Positions 26,152 to 35,299 of a stretch of DNA of 64,000 nt are shown piece by piece. Position 1 is the stretch's first letter. Each line of letters opens with the position of its first letter. This DNA comes from Cohnella sp. OV330 (GTDB taxonomy: Bacteria > Bacillota > Bacilli > Paenibacillales > Paenibacillaceae): the NCBI RefSeq assembly GCF_900112065.1, contig NZ_FOKE01000003.1, positions 111,632 through 175,631 on the forward strand. Direction: 5' to 3'. A program made the translations under genes and the position numbers. The notes under the pieces were generated by a model. That model was not told where the DNA came from. It saw only the letters and a list, made by a program, of their open reading frames with translations, and made no database searches.

Positions 26152-28845
26152 ATGAGCGATCGTCTTCAGGAAGTGCTCGAAGGCAAGGGGCAAAATTATA
26201 TCCTTCCTTTTTTGTGGCAGCATGGGGAGGAGGAGCGGGCGATCCGGGAAGAGATGGCCCGCGTCCACGAAGCCGGCATCGGGGCGGTGTGCATCGAGTC
26301 CCGTCCGCATCCCGATTTTCTCGGTCCGAAGTGGTGGACGGATATGGACATCGTGATGGACGAAGCCCGCAAGCGCGGCATGAAGGTGTGGCTGCTCGAC
26401 GACGATCACTTTCCGACGGGCCATGCGGTGGGAAAAGTAAAGGAGGTGCCGGAGGCGCTGCGTCGCGTATTTCTCGGCGAACGCCACGTCGATGTCGTCG
26501 GCCCTGCCCGCGGCGCGTCCTTGCTGTTCGACACGCTGCTGCTGAACGGACTCCGGCCGACCGTCTCCACGCCCGGGAGCGCGAGCGGCAGAAACAAGCT
26601 GATCTCCGTCGTCGCGGTCCGCCGGGACCCGTCGGACGGCGACTTGCTCGAAGAATGCGTCGACCTCACCGACCTGGCGCAGGACGGAATCCTGTATTGG
26701 GATATTCCCGAGGGCTACTGGCGCGTCTTCATCGTATCGGAAAACAAAGACGGCGGCAGCCAGGCGCAGGCGGATTATTTAAACCCGCTGGATCCGGCTT
26801 CCGTGCGGATTTTGATCGATACGGTATACGAGGCTGTTTATGAACGGTACAAGGCGGATTTCGGGAAGACGTTCGCCGGATTTTTCTCGGACGAGCCCGG
26901 ATTTTACAACGACAAGACGACCTTCGACTTCGATTCTAAGCCCGGCAAACAAGGCGTAGTGCTTCCTTGGAGCAGCGAGCTGCCGGCCCTGTTGGCGCAG
27001 GCGCTGGGCGACGACTACCGCGAGCGGCTGCATCTCCTCTGGCACGATGCGGGGGAACGATCGCAGGTCGTGCGATACGCCTATATGAACATCGTCAGCA
27101 AGCTGTACGGGGAAAACTTCTGCAATCAGATCGGCGCGTGGTGCAGCGCACGCCGCGTCGAATACATCGGACATGTGCTGGAAGACAACAATGTCCACGC
27201 GAGACTGGGCTCCGGGGCCGGACACTTTTACCGCGCGCTTGGGGGACAGCATATGTCGGGCATCGATGTCGTGCTGTGGCAGATCGTGCCCGGCTTCGAC
27301 GAGATCCCGTTCCGCTGGCCGGCGGGCGAGACCGACAGCGAATTTTTCCACTACGGCCTGGCCAAGCTCGGCGTCTCGCTCGCGCATATCGATCCGAAGA
27401 AACAAGGGCGTACGATGTGCGAAGTATTCGGCGCCTACGGCTGGGCGGAAGGATTAAAGCTGATGAAGTGGCTCACGGACCACATGCTCGTGCGGGGCGT
27501 GAACTATTTCGTGCCGCATGCCTTTTCCCAGAAGGCGTTCCCGGATCCGGACTGCCCGCCGCATCTGTACGCGGACGGGAAAAATCCGCAGTATCGCTAC
27601 TACAAAATCTTAAACGACTATACCAACCGCATCAGCCATCTCCTCTCCGGCGGCAGGCATGCGGCGACCGCGGCCGTCCTGTATCACGCGGAAGCCGAGT
27701 GGTCGGGGCCGGCGATGTATTTTCACAAGCCCGTAAAAGCGCTGATGCAGCGGCAGATCGACTGCGACGTCGTCCCGGCCGATGCGCTCCTGGACGGAGC
27801 GAAAGTCCGCGAAGGCAAATTGCGCGTGCATCTGGAGGATTATGCTTGCCTGATCGTACCGTATGCGGAGGCGCTGCCGGCGGCGTTGGTTCGGCATATC
27901 GTCCGGTTCGCCGAGCAGGGCCTCGCCGTCCGCTTCGTGGACGGGCTGCCGACCCGGTCGAGCGAGGGCGAGGACGTGTCTGCCGAGCTGTCGCTGCTGG
28001 CCGTGCATCCGAACGTGAAGCGCGTATCGCTGGACGCGCTGGCGTCGAGGTTAATCGCGGACGGACACTGCGATATCCGTGCCGACGCCTACGAGCCGTA
28101 TCTTCGGAGTTATCGATACCGGCATGACGGCTGGGAGGCGTTCATGTTTTTTAACGAGCATCCGAGCCGAACGATACGCACCAAGGTCGCGCTGCCGGTC
28201 GACGGCGACGTGCATGCCTACGATGCGTTCTCGAACCGGTTAACCCGATTAAACGTCGACGTCATTAACGGAGTTAACGGCGGGAAAGGGGCTTCGATCG
28301 AACTCGTCCTCGAACCGTACGAATCCGTCATCGTGCTCCACGGCTCCGGTCTTGATGGCTTTTCGGCGCCTTTGCGACCTTCCGCAGGTATGGCAAGTTC
28401 GGCAGGTTTGACCATCGAGCTGCGCGGGGAATGGGTCGTTTCCGTCGCCGATGCCGGGCGGTATCCGCATTTTACGGCGTGGGGCAAGCTGACCGAGCTG
28501 ACGAATATGAGCGGACCGGAGGCTTTGCCGCGATTTTCGGGTACGATCCGTTACGAAACGGAGTTCGACTGGGACGAATCCGCGGCCGGCGAGGTTCTGC
28601 TCGATTTGGGCGAGGCGTACGAGACGGCGGAGGTTTGGCTGAACGGCGAACGGACAGGCGTCCGAATCTGTCCCCCGTACCGGATGGAAGCAACAGGTCT
28701 GCTCAAAAAAGGAAGAAACCGGCTTGTCGTCGAAGTCACGAATACGCTGGCGAAGGAACAGCGGGACTTCCTCTCCGCCTTTGCGCAGCAGGAGCCGAGC
28801 GGGCTGCTCGGGCCCGTTCGTTTAATCCATATGGAGGGGAATTGA
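26152..28845 (+). CDS. Large intracellular glycoside hydrolase, GH106-like (alpha-L-rhamnosidase type)
   Basis: 897 residues, no signal peptide, so it acts inside the cell on imported sugars. The N-terminal TIM-barrel region begins with EEMARVHEAGIGAVCIESRP and KVWLLDDDHFPTG, as in the GH106/GH2-like clan of rhamnosidase-type proteins. The C-terminal ~150 residues form a galactose-binding jelly roll (FSGTIRYETEFDW, DLGEAYETAEVWLNGERTGVRICPPYRMEAT, KKGRNRLVVEVTNTL), the beta-sandwich shared by GH2 and GH106. GGGGGAG lies upstream of the ATG. Position after an LplABC-type importer fits cleavage of imported rhamnose-containing or similar oligosaccharides. Substrate specificity is inferred from family and context. 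Confidence 0.75.
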   Translation: MSDRLQEVLEGKGQNYILPFLWQHGEEERAIREEMARVHEAGIGAVCIESRPHPDFLGPKWWTDMDIVMDEARKRGMKVWLLDDDHFPTGHAVGKVKEVPEALRRVFLGERHVDVVGPARGASLLFDTLLLNGLRPTVSTPGSASGRNKLISVVAVRRDPSDGDLLEECVDLTDLAQDGILYWDIPEGYWRVFIVSENKDGGSQAQADYLNPLDPASVRILIDTVYEAVYERYKADFGKTFAGFFSDEPGFYNDKTTFDFDSKPGKQGVVLPWSSELPALLAQALGDDYRERLHLLWHDAGERSQVVRYAYMNIVSKLYGENFCNQIGAWCSARRVEYIGHVLEDNNVHARLGSGAGHFYRALGGQHMSGIDVVLWQIVPGFDEIPFRWPAGETDSEFFHYGLAKLGVSLAHIDPKKQGRTMCEVFGAYGWAEGLKLMKWLTDHMLVRGVNYFVPHAFSQKAFPDPDCPPHLYADGKNPQYRYYKILNDYTNRISHLLSGGRHAATAAVLYHAEAEWSGPAMYFHKPVKALMQRQIDCDVVPADALLDGAKVREGKLRVHLEDYACLIVPYAEALPAALVRHIVRFAEQGLAVRFVDGLPTRSSEGEDVSAELSLLAVHPNVKRVSLDALASRLIADGHCDIRADAYEPYLRSYRYRHDGWEAFMFFNEHPSRTIRTKVALPVDGDVHAYDAFSNRLTRLNVDVINGVNGGKGASIELVLEPYESVIVLHGSGLDGFSAPLRPSAGMASSAGLTIELRGEWVVSVADAGRYPHFTAWGKLTELTNMSGPEALPRFSGTIRYETEFDWDESAAGEVLLDLGEAYETAEVWLNGERTGVRICPPYRMEATGLLKKGRNRLVVEVTNTLAKEQRDFLSAFAQQEPSGLLGPVRLIHMEGN

Positions 28846-28867
28846 CCCGTTGCGCCCAGCTTGACGG

Positions 28868-29722
28868 TTAATCGGCACGGGTCAGATGCAGATTCCGAAA
28901 CTGGAGCGGGGTCATGCCTTCCGCGCGCCGGAAGCAGGAGCTGAAGTAACTCGCCTGCGAGAAGCCGGTCTCCAGCGCGATCTGCTTGACGGACAGCTGC
29001 GTGGAGGCCAGCAGGCGCTTCGCGTGAATCAGCCTGGATTCCAGCAGGAAGTCGGGAAACGATTTTCCGAACGTCGCGCTGAACCTGCGGCTGAAATGGT
29101 GCGCGCTGTAGCCGGCCAGCGCCGCCGCCTGTTCGATCGTGAACGGCTCGCTGCTGCGGGCGCGCACGTAATTGGCTGCCGTCCGAATCCGGTCGGCGGC
29201 GGAGCTGGCGGGCACGTTCAATCGCGACGACGTTTCCTGCAATCTGGCCAGCAGCTCGTAAAGCGTTCCCGCCACGCTGTATTCGTCGTCGATCTGATAA
29301 GACCGCCCCAGTCCCAGCAAGCGATCGAGCAGCTCTTCGACGGGAGGCAAGTCCGACAGGGCGAACAGCCAAGGACCGTCGAGCCCCTTTCCGTCGAGCA
29401 GCTCCTCCAGACGTTCGCCGAAGAAATGCACCCACCGAATATGCCATGGATCCCCGGTATCGGAGCGGTACACCTGCCGAAGACCCGGACCATACAAGAA
29501 TCCCTGTCCCCGCGTCAGCTCGTAGCGCTGGCCGTCCGTTTCAAGAAAGCCTTTGCCGTCGAGCACGATGTGCAAATTGTAGAGGCGATCCATGCGGCTT
29601 TCCTTGGTCTGATATTCGCGGCTCACTGCGTGCTCCGGGAAATGGCTGTAGCCTCCGATAAAATCCGGAAAGCAAATATGTCTGGGAAACAACGGCTTCG
29701 GCAGGAAAATATGCTCGCGCAT
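28868..29722 (-). CDS. AraC-family transcriptional regulator with cupin sensor domain
   Basis: 284 residues from the ATG at 29722 (AGAGGT upstream; a GTG six codons earlier is possible). The N-terminal half has the AraC arm/cupin pattern (LYNLHIVLDGKGFLETDGQRYELTRGQGFLYGPG), which binds a sugar. The C-terminal ~100 residues are the double helix-turn-helix (FTIEQAAALAGYSAHHFSRRFSATFGKSF and VKQIALETGFSQASYFSSCFRRAEGMTP). It is divergent from the GH42 gene and converges on the GH106-like gene with only 22 bp between them. It probably controls the GH42 gene. Confidence 0.88.
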   Translation of the reverse strand: MREHIFLPKPLFPRHICFPDFIGGYSHFPEHAVSREYQTKESRMDRLYNLHIVLDGKGFLETDGQRYELTRGQGFLYGPGLRQVYRSDTGDPWHIRWVHFFGERLEELLDGKGLDGPWLFALSDLPPVEELLDRLLGLGRSYQIDDEYSVAGTLYELLARLQETSSRLNVPASSAADRIRTAANYVRARSSEPFTIEQAAALAGYSAHHFSRRFSATFGKSFPDFLLESRLIHAKRLLASTQLSVKQIALETGFSQASYFSSCFRRAEGMTPLQFRNLHLTRAD

Positions 29723-29900
29723 GGGATGACCTCTATCCACGAAATTTTAAAGTGAGACCACAAGAGGGCCGCGATAACGGTCCTTTGTCGTTAACACAAT
29801 AACAACATTTTAATAGAAGTCGCACGTATTTGTCATTTAAGCGCGGCCGTGACTCCTCTAAAATGAAGGTATCGACAAGCGAGGGGAGCCGAAGAAAGCG

Positions 29901-31961
29901 ATGGCAAAATCGATCCGAATGGACGAGCTGCGGCTGGGCGTCTGCTACTATCCGGAGCATTGGCAGGAGGAACTGTGGGAAGACGACTTCCGGCGCATGC
30001 GGGAGATGAATATCACGGTCGTGCGGCTGGCGGAGTTCGCATGGGCCATGTTTGAACCGGAAGAAGGACGTTTCGACTTTTCCTTTTTTGTTCGGGCATT
30101 AGATCTGGCGCACGCGAACGGCATCCAGGTAATTCTCGGCACGCCGACTGCGACGCCGCCCGCCTGGCTGACGCACAAGTATCCCGAGGTGCTGAACGCA
30201 AGCGTGGACGGCGTTCTATATCGGCACGGCATGCGGCGGCACTACAATTATAGCAGCCCGCTCTACCGGCAATTGTGCGAGCGCATCGTGAGCAACATGG
30301 TGGAGGCGTATAAGGATCATCCCGCGGTTATCGGCTGGCAGATCGACAACGAGCTGAACTGCGAGACCAACGTTTTCTATGCGGAAGCCGATCATGTCGC
30401 GTTCCGCGAGTGGCTGAAGGCGCGTTACGGCTCGCTCTCCGCCTTGAACAAAGCGTGGGGCACCGTCTTTTGGAGCCAGACCTATACCGATTGGGAGCAG
30501 GTACATCTCACGCGGCCAATGGTCAATCCCTCGCCGAATCCGCATCTGGCGCTGGACGAAAAGCGATTTATATCGGACAACACGATCTCGTTCGCGAAGC
30601 TGCAGGCCGATATCATCCGCGAGCTTGCGCCGCAGCACTGGGTGACGACGAACGGCACGTTCGGCCATCTGGACAATCATGAATTAACGGATCGGGTGCT
30701 CGATTTCTTTTCTTACGATTCGTACCCGCAGTTCTCGACGATCTCTCCAAGCGATGAAGAGAAGCCGCTTCGCGATCGCGGCTGGAGCATGAGCCTGTCC
30801 AATGTCCGGTCGATCTCGCCCAACTTCTGCGTCATGGAGCAGCAATCCGGGCCGGGCGGCTGGGTGAACCGAATCGGCATGGGCGCGCCAAGGCCGGGAC
30901 AGATCCGGTTGTGGTCGTATCAATCCGTTCTGCACGGCACCGACCTGCTCGTCTACTTCCGTTGGCGGACGGCCACGTTCGGCACCGAGATCTACTGGCA
31001 CGGGATCAACGACTATCATAACCAGCCCAATCGCAGAGTGCGCGAGGTGGCGCAGGTCGGCGACGAGTTCCGGAAAATCGGCGCTGCGATCGCCGGAACC
31101 GTGTACCGGGCGGAAGTGGCGATTTTGCAGGATTACGACAATACGTGGGACGGGGAGTTTGACGAGTGGCACGGTCCGCTGCGCTGGCGGAGCATGGGAG
31201 CGTGGTATAAGCAGCTGCAGTACCGCCATATTCCCGCGGACGTGATCACGCTGCGTCAGGCGACCGCGCTGGCGGATCTGGCCAAATACAAGGTCATCGT
31301 ATATCCGCATCCGGCGATTATGAGCGATGAGACGGCGGCGCTGCTTACGAAGTACGTCGAGCAGGGCGGGCAGCTCTTTTTCGGCGCGCGCACCGGCTAC
31401 AAAAACCTGGACGGCCACTGCTATATGCGGCCCTTCCCGGGTCCGGTGGCCGAGCTTTGCGGGATCAACGTGGAAGACTTCACGTTAATCAAGGGCACCG
31501 TATCCGCAGCGGAGCTGCAATGGAAGGAAGGCCGCTTGCCGGCAGGCACGAAAGCGGAAGGCTTCAACGAAGTGCTGCGCGTCGAAGATCCGAGCACCGA
31601 GGTCGTAGCCGAATACGCGAGCGAATACTACGCAGGAGCGCCTGCGTTGACGAAGCGCGCGGCAGGCCAGGGAAAGGCCTGGTATTACGGTGCGGCTTAC
31701 AGTGAACCGGTCGTCGATGCGCTGATCGACTCGCTTGGACTCGCGTCTCCGGCTTCCGATCTGCTGGATGCGCCGGCCGAGGTCGAGCTTGGCATTCGGT
31801 CCGCAGGGGAGAGAAGCTATCTCTTCCTGCTGAACTACGCCGACAAGCCCGCGGCGATTCGCTTCAAGAAGGCGGCGCGCGAGCTGTTGACGGGAGAGCA
31901 ATTGGAAGGCGAGCGGGAGCTGCCGGCGTATGGCGTGATGATCGTGGAGCTTAACGCATAA
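29901..31961 (+). CDS. Beta-galactosidase, GH42
   Basis: 686 residues, cytosolic. The GH42 signature is clear: GVCYYPEHW at the N terminus, acid/base Glu151 in WQIDNELNC and nucleophile at about Glu313 in CVMEQQSG. A trimerisation-type middle domain and a small C-terminal beta domain follow, the normal length for the family. GAGGGGAG lies 12 nt before the ATG; an ATG six codons later (MDELRLG) is an alternative. It hydrolyses terminal beta-galactosides such as those released from pectic galactan side chains. B. subtilis YesZ, a GH42 enzyme next to yesMN and a rhamnogalacturonan importer, offers a close parallel in layout. Confidence 0.92.
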   Translation: MAKSIRMDELRLGVCYYPEHWQEELWEDDFRRMREMNITVVRLAEFAWAMFEPEEGRFDFSFFVRALDLAHANGIQVILGTPTATPPAWLTHKYPEVLNASVDGVLYRHGMRRHYNYSSPLYRQLCERIVSNMVEAYKDHPAVIGWQIDNELNCETNVFYAEADHVAFREWLKARYGSLSALNKAWGTVFWSQTYTDWEQVHLTRPMVNPSPNPHLALDEKRFISDNTISFAKLQADIIRELAPQHWVTTNGTFGHLDNHELTDRVLDFFSYDSYPQFSTISPSDEEKPLRDRGWSMSLSNVRSISPNFCVMEQQSGPGGWVNRIGMGAPRPGQIRLWSYQSVLHGTDLLVYFRWRTATFGTEIYWHGINDYHNQPNRRVREVAQVGDEFRKIGAAIAGTVYRAEVAILQDYDNTWDGEFDEWHGPLRWRSMGAWYKQLQYRHIPADVITLRQATALADLAKYKVIVYPHPAIMSDETAALLTKYVEQGGQLFFGARTGYKNLDGHCYMRPFPGPVAELCGINVEDFTLIKGTVSAAELQWKEGRLPAGTKAEGFNEVLRVEDPSTEVVAEYASEYYAGAPALTKRAAGQGKAWYYGAAYSEPVVDALIDSLGLASPASDLLDAPAEVELGIRSAGERSYLFLLNYADKPAAIRFKKAARELLTGEQLEGERELPAYGVMIVELNA

Positions 31962-31979
31962 ATGAAGATCATTAAATAA

Positions 31980-32030
31980 ACCAGCGGCAGTCTAGGACTT
32001 TGTTTTCAGTCCAAGACTGCCGCTGGTTTT
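31980..32030. terminator. Bidirectional terminator hairpin, related to the one at 33737
   Basis: ACCAGCGGCAGTCT (31980-31993) pairs perfectly with AGACTGCCGCTGGT (32014-32027), with an inner GGACT/AGTCC stem. It lies between the convergent GH42 and hydrolase genes. The inner sequence is shared with the hairpin at 33737-33790. Confidence 0.85.
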
Positions 32031-32057
32031 ATATATGGGGAGTTATTGGGGTCGAAC

Positions 32058-32999
32058 TTAAGCTAAGCCGGATGGGGACAGATTTGTACGGAAAAACGCC
32101 GAGAGCTTCGTAATCGCAGGCAATACGTACTCGTCTTTGTCGTAAAGATCGACATGGGTGGCGCCATCTATCCAGGACAGTTCTTTGGGTTCTCGCGCGT
32201 TCGCAATGGCTTCGGTCGTCATCCAAGAGGTAACCGCTTCAGTTCCGGCGATCATGAGAAGCGGACGAGGAGCGATTCGGTCTATGAACCGGAACGCTTC
32301 GAAGGACGCGATGCGGTCTATGCTGTTCCAGGTAAAAAATTGAGCTGAGCGCGGGTGCTGCGCGCGGTCGGTGCAGTAATATTCCCAACCCTCGAAGGCG
32401 TGCAGATCATCCATTGCGCGAGCTTGGTCTTCGGTCTCGGGAAAAATCGGAAACCTGCCGACGCCTTCCCCGCGTGCTTCCGAGCTGCGGGCCGCCGCCG
32501 CCGCGTCAAGCATATTCTTGAAGATGGCAGGGTCCTGATTGCCAGCGCTGCCTTTTTGGAATTGAAGATTGATGTCAGCCGCGCTGACAGTGGCGACGGC
32601 CTTAATTCGGTGGTCAAAAGCCGTGGCGGGAATGACGTAGCCGCCTGAGGCGCAGATGCCGAGAACGCCGATGAGATCCGGGTCGACTGCCTGATGTGCG
32701 CTCAGAAACGAGACTGCGGCCTTAAAGTCCTCCACGCGGTGCGCGGGATCCTCTAACCACCTCGGCTCGCCTTCGCTTTCTCCCTGATAGGCCGCGTCAA
32801 AGGTAAGCGTAACGAAGCCTTGCTCGGCAAGACGTTTCGCGTAGAGTCCGGCAGTCTGTTCCTTAACGCCGGTGCCGGGATGGCCGACGACAATCGCAGG
32901 GAGCCGGCCGCCAAAATCTTCTTTGGGCGCGTATAGATGGCCGGCGATCTTCAAACCGGCGCTATCGAAGGCGACATCCGTTTTGATGTAATTCTGCAT
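32058..32999 (-). CDS. Alpha/beta-hydrolase (dienelactone hydrolase-like, YcjY type)
   Basis: 313 residues, cytosolic. It has strands and an oxyanion region around IVVGHPGTGVKEQ and a nucleophile elbow GVLGICASGGYV, where the usual GxSxG Ser is replaced by the Cys/Ala/Ser arrangement seen in dienelactone-hydrolase relatives. The C-terminal acid and His are in GTEAVTSW and DGATHVDLYDKDEYV. The family acts on small esters or lactones; the real substrate is unknown. It is divergent from a TetR gene, the usual layout for an inducible detoxification enzyme and its repressor. Confidence 0.82.
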   Translation of the reverse strand: MQNYIKTDVAFDSAGLKIAGHLYAPKEDFGGRLPAIVVGHPGTGVKEQTAGLYAKRLAEQGFVTLTFDAAYQGESEGEPRWLEDPAHRVEDFKAAVSFLSAHQAVDPDLIGVLGICASGGYVIPATAFDHRIKAVATVSAADINLQFQKGSAGNQDPAIFKNMLDAAAAARSSEARGEGVGRFPIFPETEDQARAMDDLHAFEGWEYYCTDRAQHPRSAQFFTWNSIDRIASFEAFRFIDRIAPRPLLMIAGTEAVTSWMTTEAIANAREPKELSWIDGATHVDLYDKDEYVLPAITKLSAFFRTNLSPSGLA

Positions 33000-33119
33000 G
33001 GTATAATTCCTCCAATTTTTTTAATTAACATCTGTTCAGTAGTAAACCTTGACCTATTTGTTAACACGTTTATAATTATATCTGGGCCTACCATATCCGC
33101 AATTGTTAGATCAGCTTAT

Positions 33120-33139
33120 TTTGTTAATTAGTGAACAAA
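33120..33139. promoter_or_regulatory. Candidate TetR operator in the hydrolase/tetR intergenic region
   Basis: TTTGTT and AACAAA form an inverted repeat with an 8-bp spacer, 46 bp before the tetR start. A second TTTGTTAA half-site is at 33056. The whole 185-bp region is AT-rich and must hold both divergent promoters. Confidence 0.4.
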
Positions 33140-33184
33140 GGCTTGAATATTGTATATTATTTTTTCTGAAAGTTCGGTGATTCG

Positions 33185-33730
33185 ATGTCTAAAGTGGATC
33201 GAAGAATAGGTAAAACGCAAGAAGCGATTAAGAGCGCGGTTATCGACTTGATGTCTAAAAAGAATTTCGACGACATTACGATTCAAGACATATCCGACAG
33301 AGCCAATGTGAGTCGGGGGACGATTTACCTTCATTATGTAGATAAATTTGATCTGCTGGATAAGCTTGTCGAGTCGCATATCAACGAGCTCCGGGAAATT
33401 TGTATAGCGGGAGCGAATCTGGACTATTTTAGCGGCTCGCCGCTATGGACCGAATATTTCGAACGAAATTATTCTTTCTTTTCGTTAATGCTTGCGAGTA
33501 AAGGCGCTCCTTATTTCCGCAATCGGTTCCTCGACTTTCTGATCGAACAATTTACGCAAGAGGTGGACGTCGCCGATGGGAAAAACCAGGGATTAAAGGA
33601 AGAGGTAATCGTGAGGTTTGTCGCATCCGCATTCGTCGGGGTAGTCGAATGGTGGTTTATGAATGACAAGCCGATCCCGCATCATGTCTTGGCCGAACAA
33701 CTCGGATTGTTGTTTGAGAGGAATTTGTAA
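33185..33730 (+). CDS. TetR-family regulator
   Basis: 181 residues. The N-terminal DNA-binding domain (FDDITIQDISDRANVSRGTIYLHYVDKFDLLDKLVESH) is typical, and the C-terminal ligand domain resembles the TetR_C_7 group (VRFVASAFVGVVEWWFMNDKP). There is no good Shine-Dalgarno before the ATG. It is divergent from the hydrolase gene, so it probably represses both. The gene is visibly less GC-rich than its neighbours and is flanked by related hairpins, which hints at acquisition as a cassette. Confidence 0.88.
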   Translation: MSKVDRRIGKTQEAIKSAVIDLMSKKNFDDITIQDISDRANVSRGTIYLHYVDKFDLLDKLVESHINELREICIAGANLDYFSGSPLWTEYFERNYSFFSLMLASKGAPYFRNRFLDFLIEQFTQEVDVADGKNQGLKEEVIVRFVASAFVGVVEWWFMNDKPIPHHVLAEQLGLLFERNL

Positions 33731-33736
33731 CGAATA

Positions 33737-33790
33737 AAAAAAGCGACGGTCCAGGACATTATTTTTCAGTCCAGGGCTGTCGCTTTTTTT
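33737..33790. terminator. Bidirectional terminator hairpin, related to the one at 31980
   Basis: AAAAAAGCGAC...GTCGCTTTTTTT flanks a GGACATTATTTTTCAGTCC core, with T-tracts on both strands. It serves the convergent tetR and potassium channel genes. Confidence 0.88.
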
Positions 33791-33821
33791 AATTTCGGTG
33801 CTTATCGTTGAGTGGCGTGCG

Positions 33822-34847
33822 TCAAACAACCGGCTTGCCCGCGATGGCGCGATAGGTCGCTTCATCGGCTACGATATACAGCTTTGCGCCGGCCGGTATC
33901 GGCTCACGGAGCTTGCGATTGATGCCGAGATCGTTCCTGTCGGCGATCAATGTCGCCCCGCGCTCCAGCAGATCGTTGAAGGCGTCCCCGTACGTTAGCC
34001 ATTCGGATCGAACGGGCACTTCGTATATATCGTCCCCGTGCTGGCGGCTGAGCAGCTGGTTGAAGATGTCCGCGTTGCCCTCTTTCATGGCCGCCCGCGC
34101 AGCCAGCCGAGAGATCGCGTCATAGGAGAGCACGAACTCGTTGACTTTGATATAACGAAAGTTCTGAATGTTTTTCTCTTGGATGATCTCTACGGTCGTA
34201 TGGATATCGGGCGCGATTCGCTCCAAACTTGAGGCGATCAGCAGCGTCTTCCCGTCTGCCAGCGCCGCCTCCTCGATCCGGGCGTCCGCAAAGACGATGG
34301 CAGCGCGCGCAGTCTTAAGTCCGGCTTCTTCAAGCGTCTCTTCGGCGGAAGCGTCCCCGCAGATAAAGTGGACGTTGCTGTGCCGCTGCATGGGATGCCG
34401 ATCGATCTCGTCGACGATGACGATCTGCGCATCGGGCAACCTGGCCAAGATTTCTTCTACGGCATACTGCGCTTTTTTGCCCCAATTTATGATGATAAAG
34501 TGATCTTTGCCTTGAAAGCTCAACAGGCCGGCCTCCCTCTGCCGTTGAATGAACGCAATCGAATCGAGGACCTTGCCGATGAGAACGCTCAGCAAGCCGA
34601 TGCCGAAAATATACAGGAAGATCGTCAGCATCTTGCCTAGCGCCGTCTTCGCGTAATAATCGCCGTATCCGACCGTCGACATCGTCGTCAGCACCCAATA
34701 CAGCGAATTAAACCAGTTGCGGAACGTGCCGGGCTCCAGCAAAAAGGCGGCCGAGGCGCTGAACAGGATGAAGAGGGCCGCCGTTAAAGCAATGGACGTA
34801 TTTTTGAAGCGCATCGTCCTGACCAGCAATCTTAGAAAAAAGTGCAT
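33822..34847 (-). CDS. Potassium channel with RCK/TrkA-N domain
   Basis: 341 residues. Two membrane helices (residues ~18-36 and 72-92) flank a pore loop with the selectivity filter TVGYGD (58-63). A cytosolic RCK domain follows, with a Rossmann start (HFIIINWGKKAQYAVEEI) and a TrkA-C-like end. It is a ligand-gated K+ channel of the YugO/MthK type. GAGGAAT lies 7 nt before the ATG. It is the last gene of the six-gene operon transcribed leftwards from 38194, 59 bp after the DUF350 gene, and ends at the hairpin shared with tetR. Confidence 0.9.
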   Translation of the reverse strand: MHFFLRLLVRTMRFKNTSIALTAALFILFSASAAFLLEPGTFRNWFNSLYWVLTTMSTVGYGDYYAKTALGKMLTIFLYIFGIGLLSVLIGKVLDSIAFIQRQREAGLLSFQGKDHFIIINWGKKAQYAVEEILARLPDAQIVIVDEIDRHPMQRHSNVHFICGDASAEETLEEAGLKTARAAIVFADARIEEAALADGKTLLIASSLERIAPDIHTTVEIIQEKNIQNFRYIKVNEFVLSYDAISRLAARAAMKEGNADIFNQLLSRQHGDDIYEVPVRSEWLTYGDAFNDLLERGATLIADRNDLGINRKLREPIPAGAKLYIVADEATYRAIAGKPVV

Positions 34848-34906
34848 GCGGATTCCTCATTCTTATGGACAGGATCGATTCAGGCGTAATGCTAAGCGTA
34901 GGGCGA

Positions 34907-35299
34907 TTATACGATCAGGCTGCTCACCGCAAAGCTGGTCCCTAAAAAGACGCAGCAGAGCAAAATGCCGATCGCCAGGTTGCCCTGCTGCAGATGCTCC
35001 GAGATCTTCAGCTTCGGCGTCGCCAGTTCGAAGATCCAATAGGAGGCCACCAGGCAGACGTAACCGACCGCAAACCAAAGCATCATATCCCAGATGGTCG
35101 AATTCGTGTACGCGGACACGCCGAGGATGATGGCGGTGCCCAGAAATTTGCCGCCGAAGGCCAACCCTACGGCCGCATTGCCCCGGCGCAGTTCTTCCAT
35201 ATCCTTGAACGGCGTCATCCAGCTGAAGATCAGCATGCCGAGAAGCTGCAGAACGATAATGACGATAACGCTGACGATAATATTGGTGACGACAACCAT
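34907..35299 (-). CDS. DUF350 membrane protein (YjfL-like)
   Basis: 130 residues with four predicted membrane helices in two similar halves (ALGF-type first half; AVGLAFGGKFLGTAIILG and NLAIGILLCCVFLGTSFAVSS resemble each other), as in DUF350. The function is unknown. In E. coli the DUF350 gene yjfL lies beside the DUF1190 gene yjfM and the ATP-grasp gene yjfC, the same combination as here. The ATG at 35299 overlaps the stop of the preceding gene (TAATG) and has AGGGGG upstream, so translation is coupled. A GTG three codons earlier is possible. Confidence 0.88.
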   Translation of the reverse strand: MVVVTNIIVSVIVIIVLQLLGMLIFSWMTPFKDMEELRRGNAAVGLAFGGKFLGTAIILGVSAYTNSTIWDMMLWFAVGYVCLVASYWIFELATPKLKISEHLQQGNLAIGILLCCVFLGTSFAVSSLIV

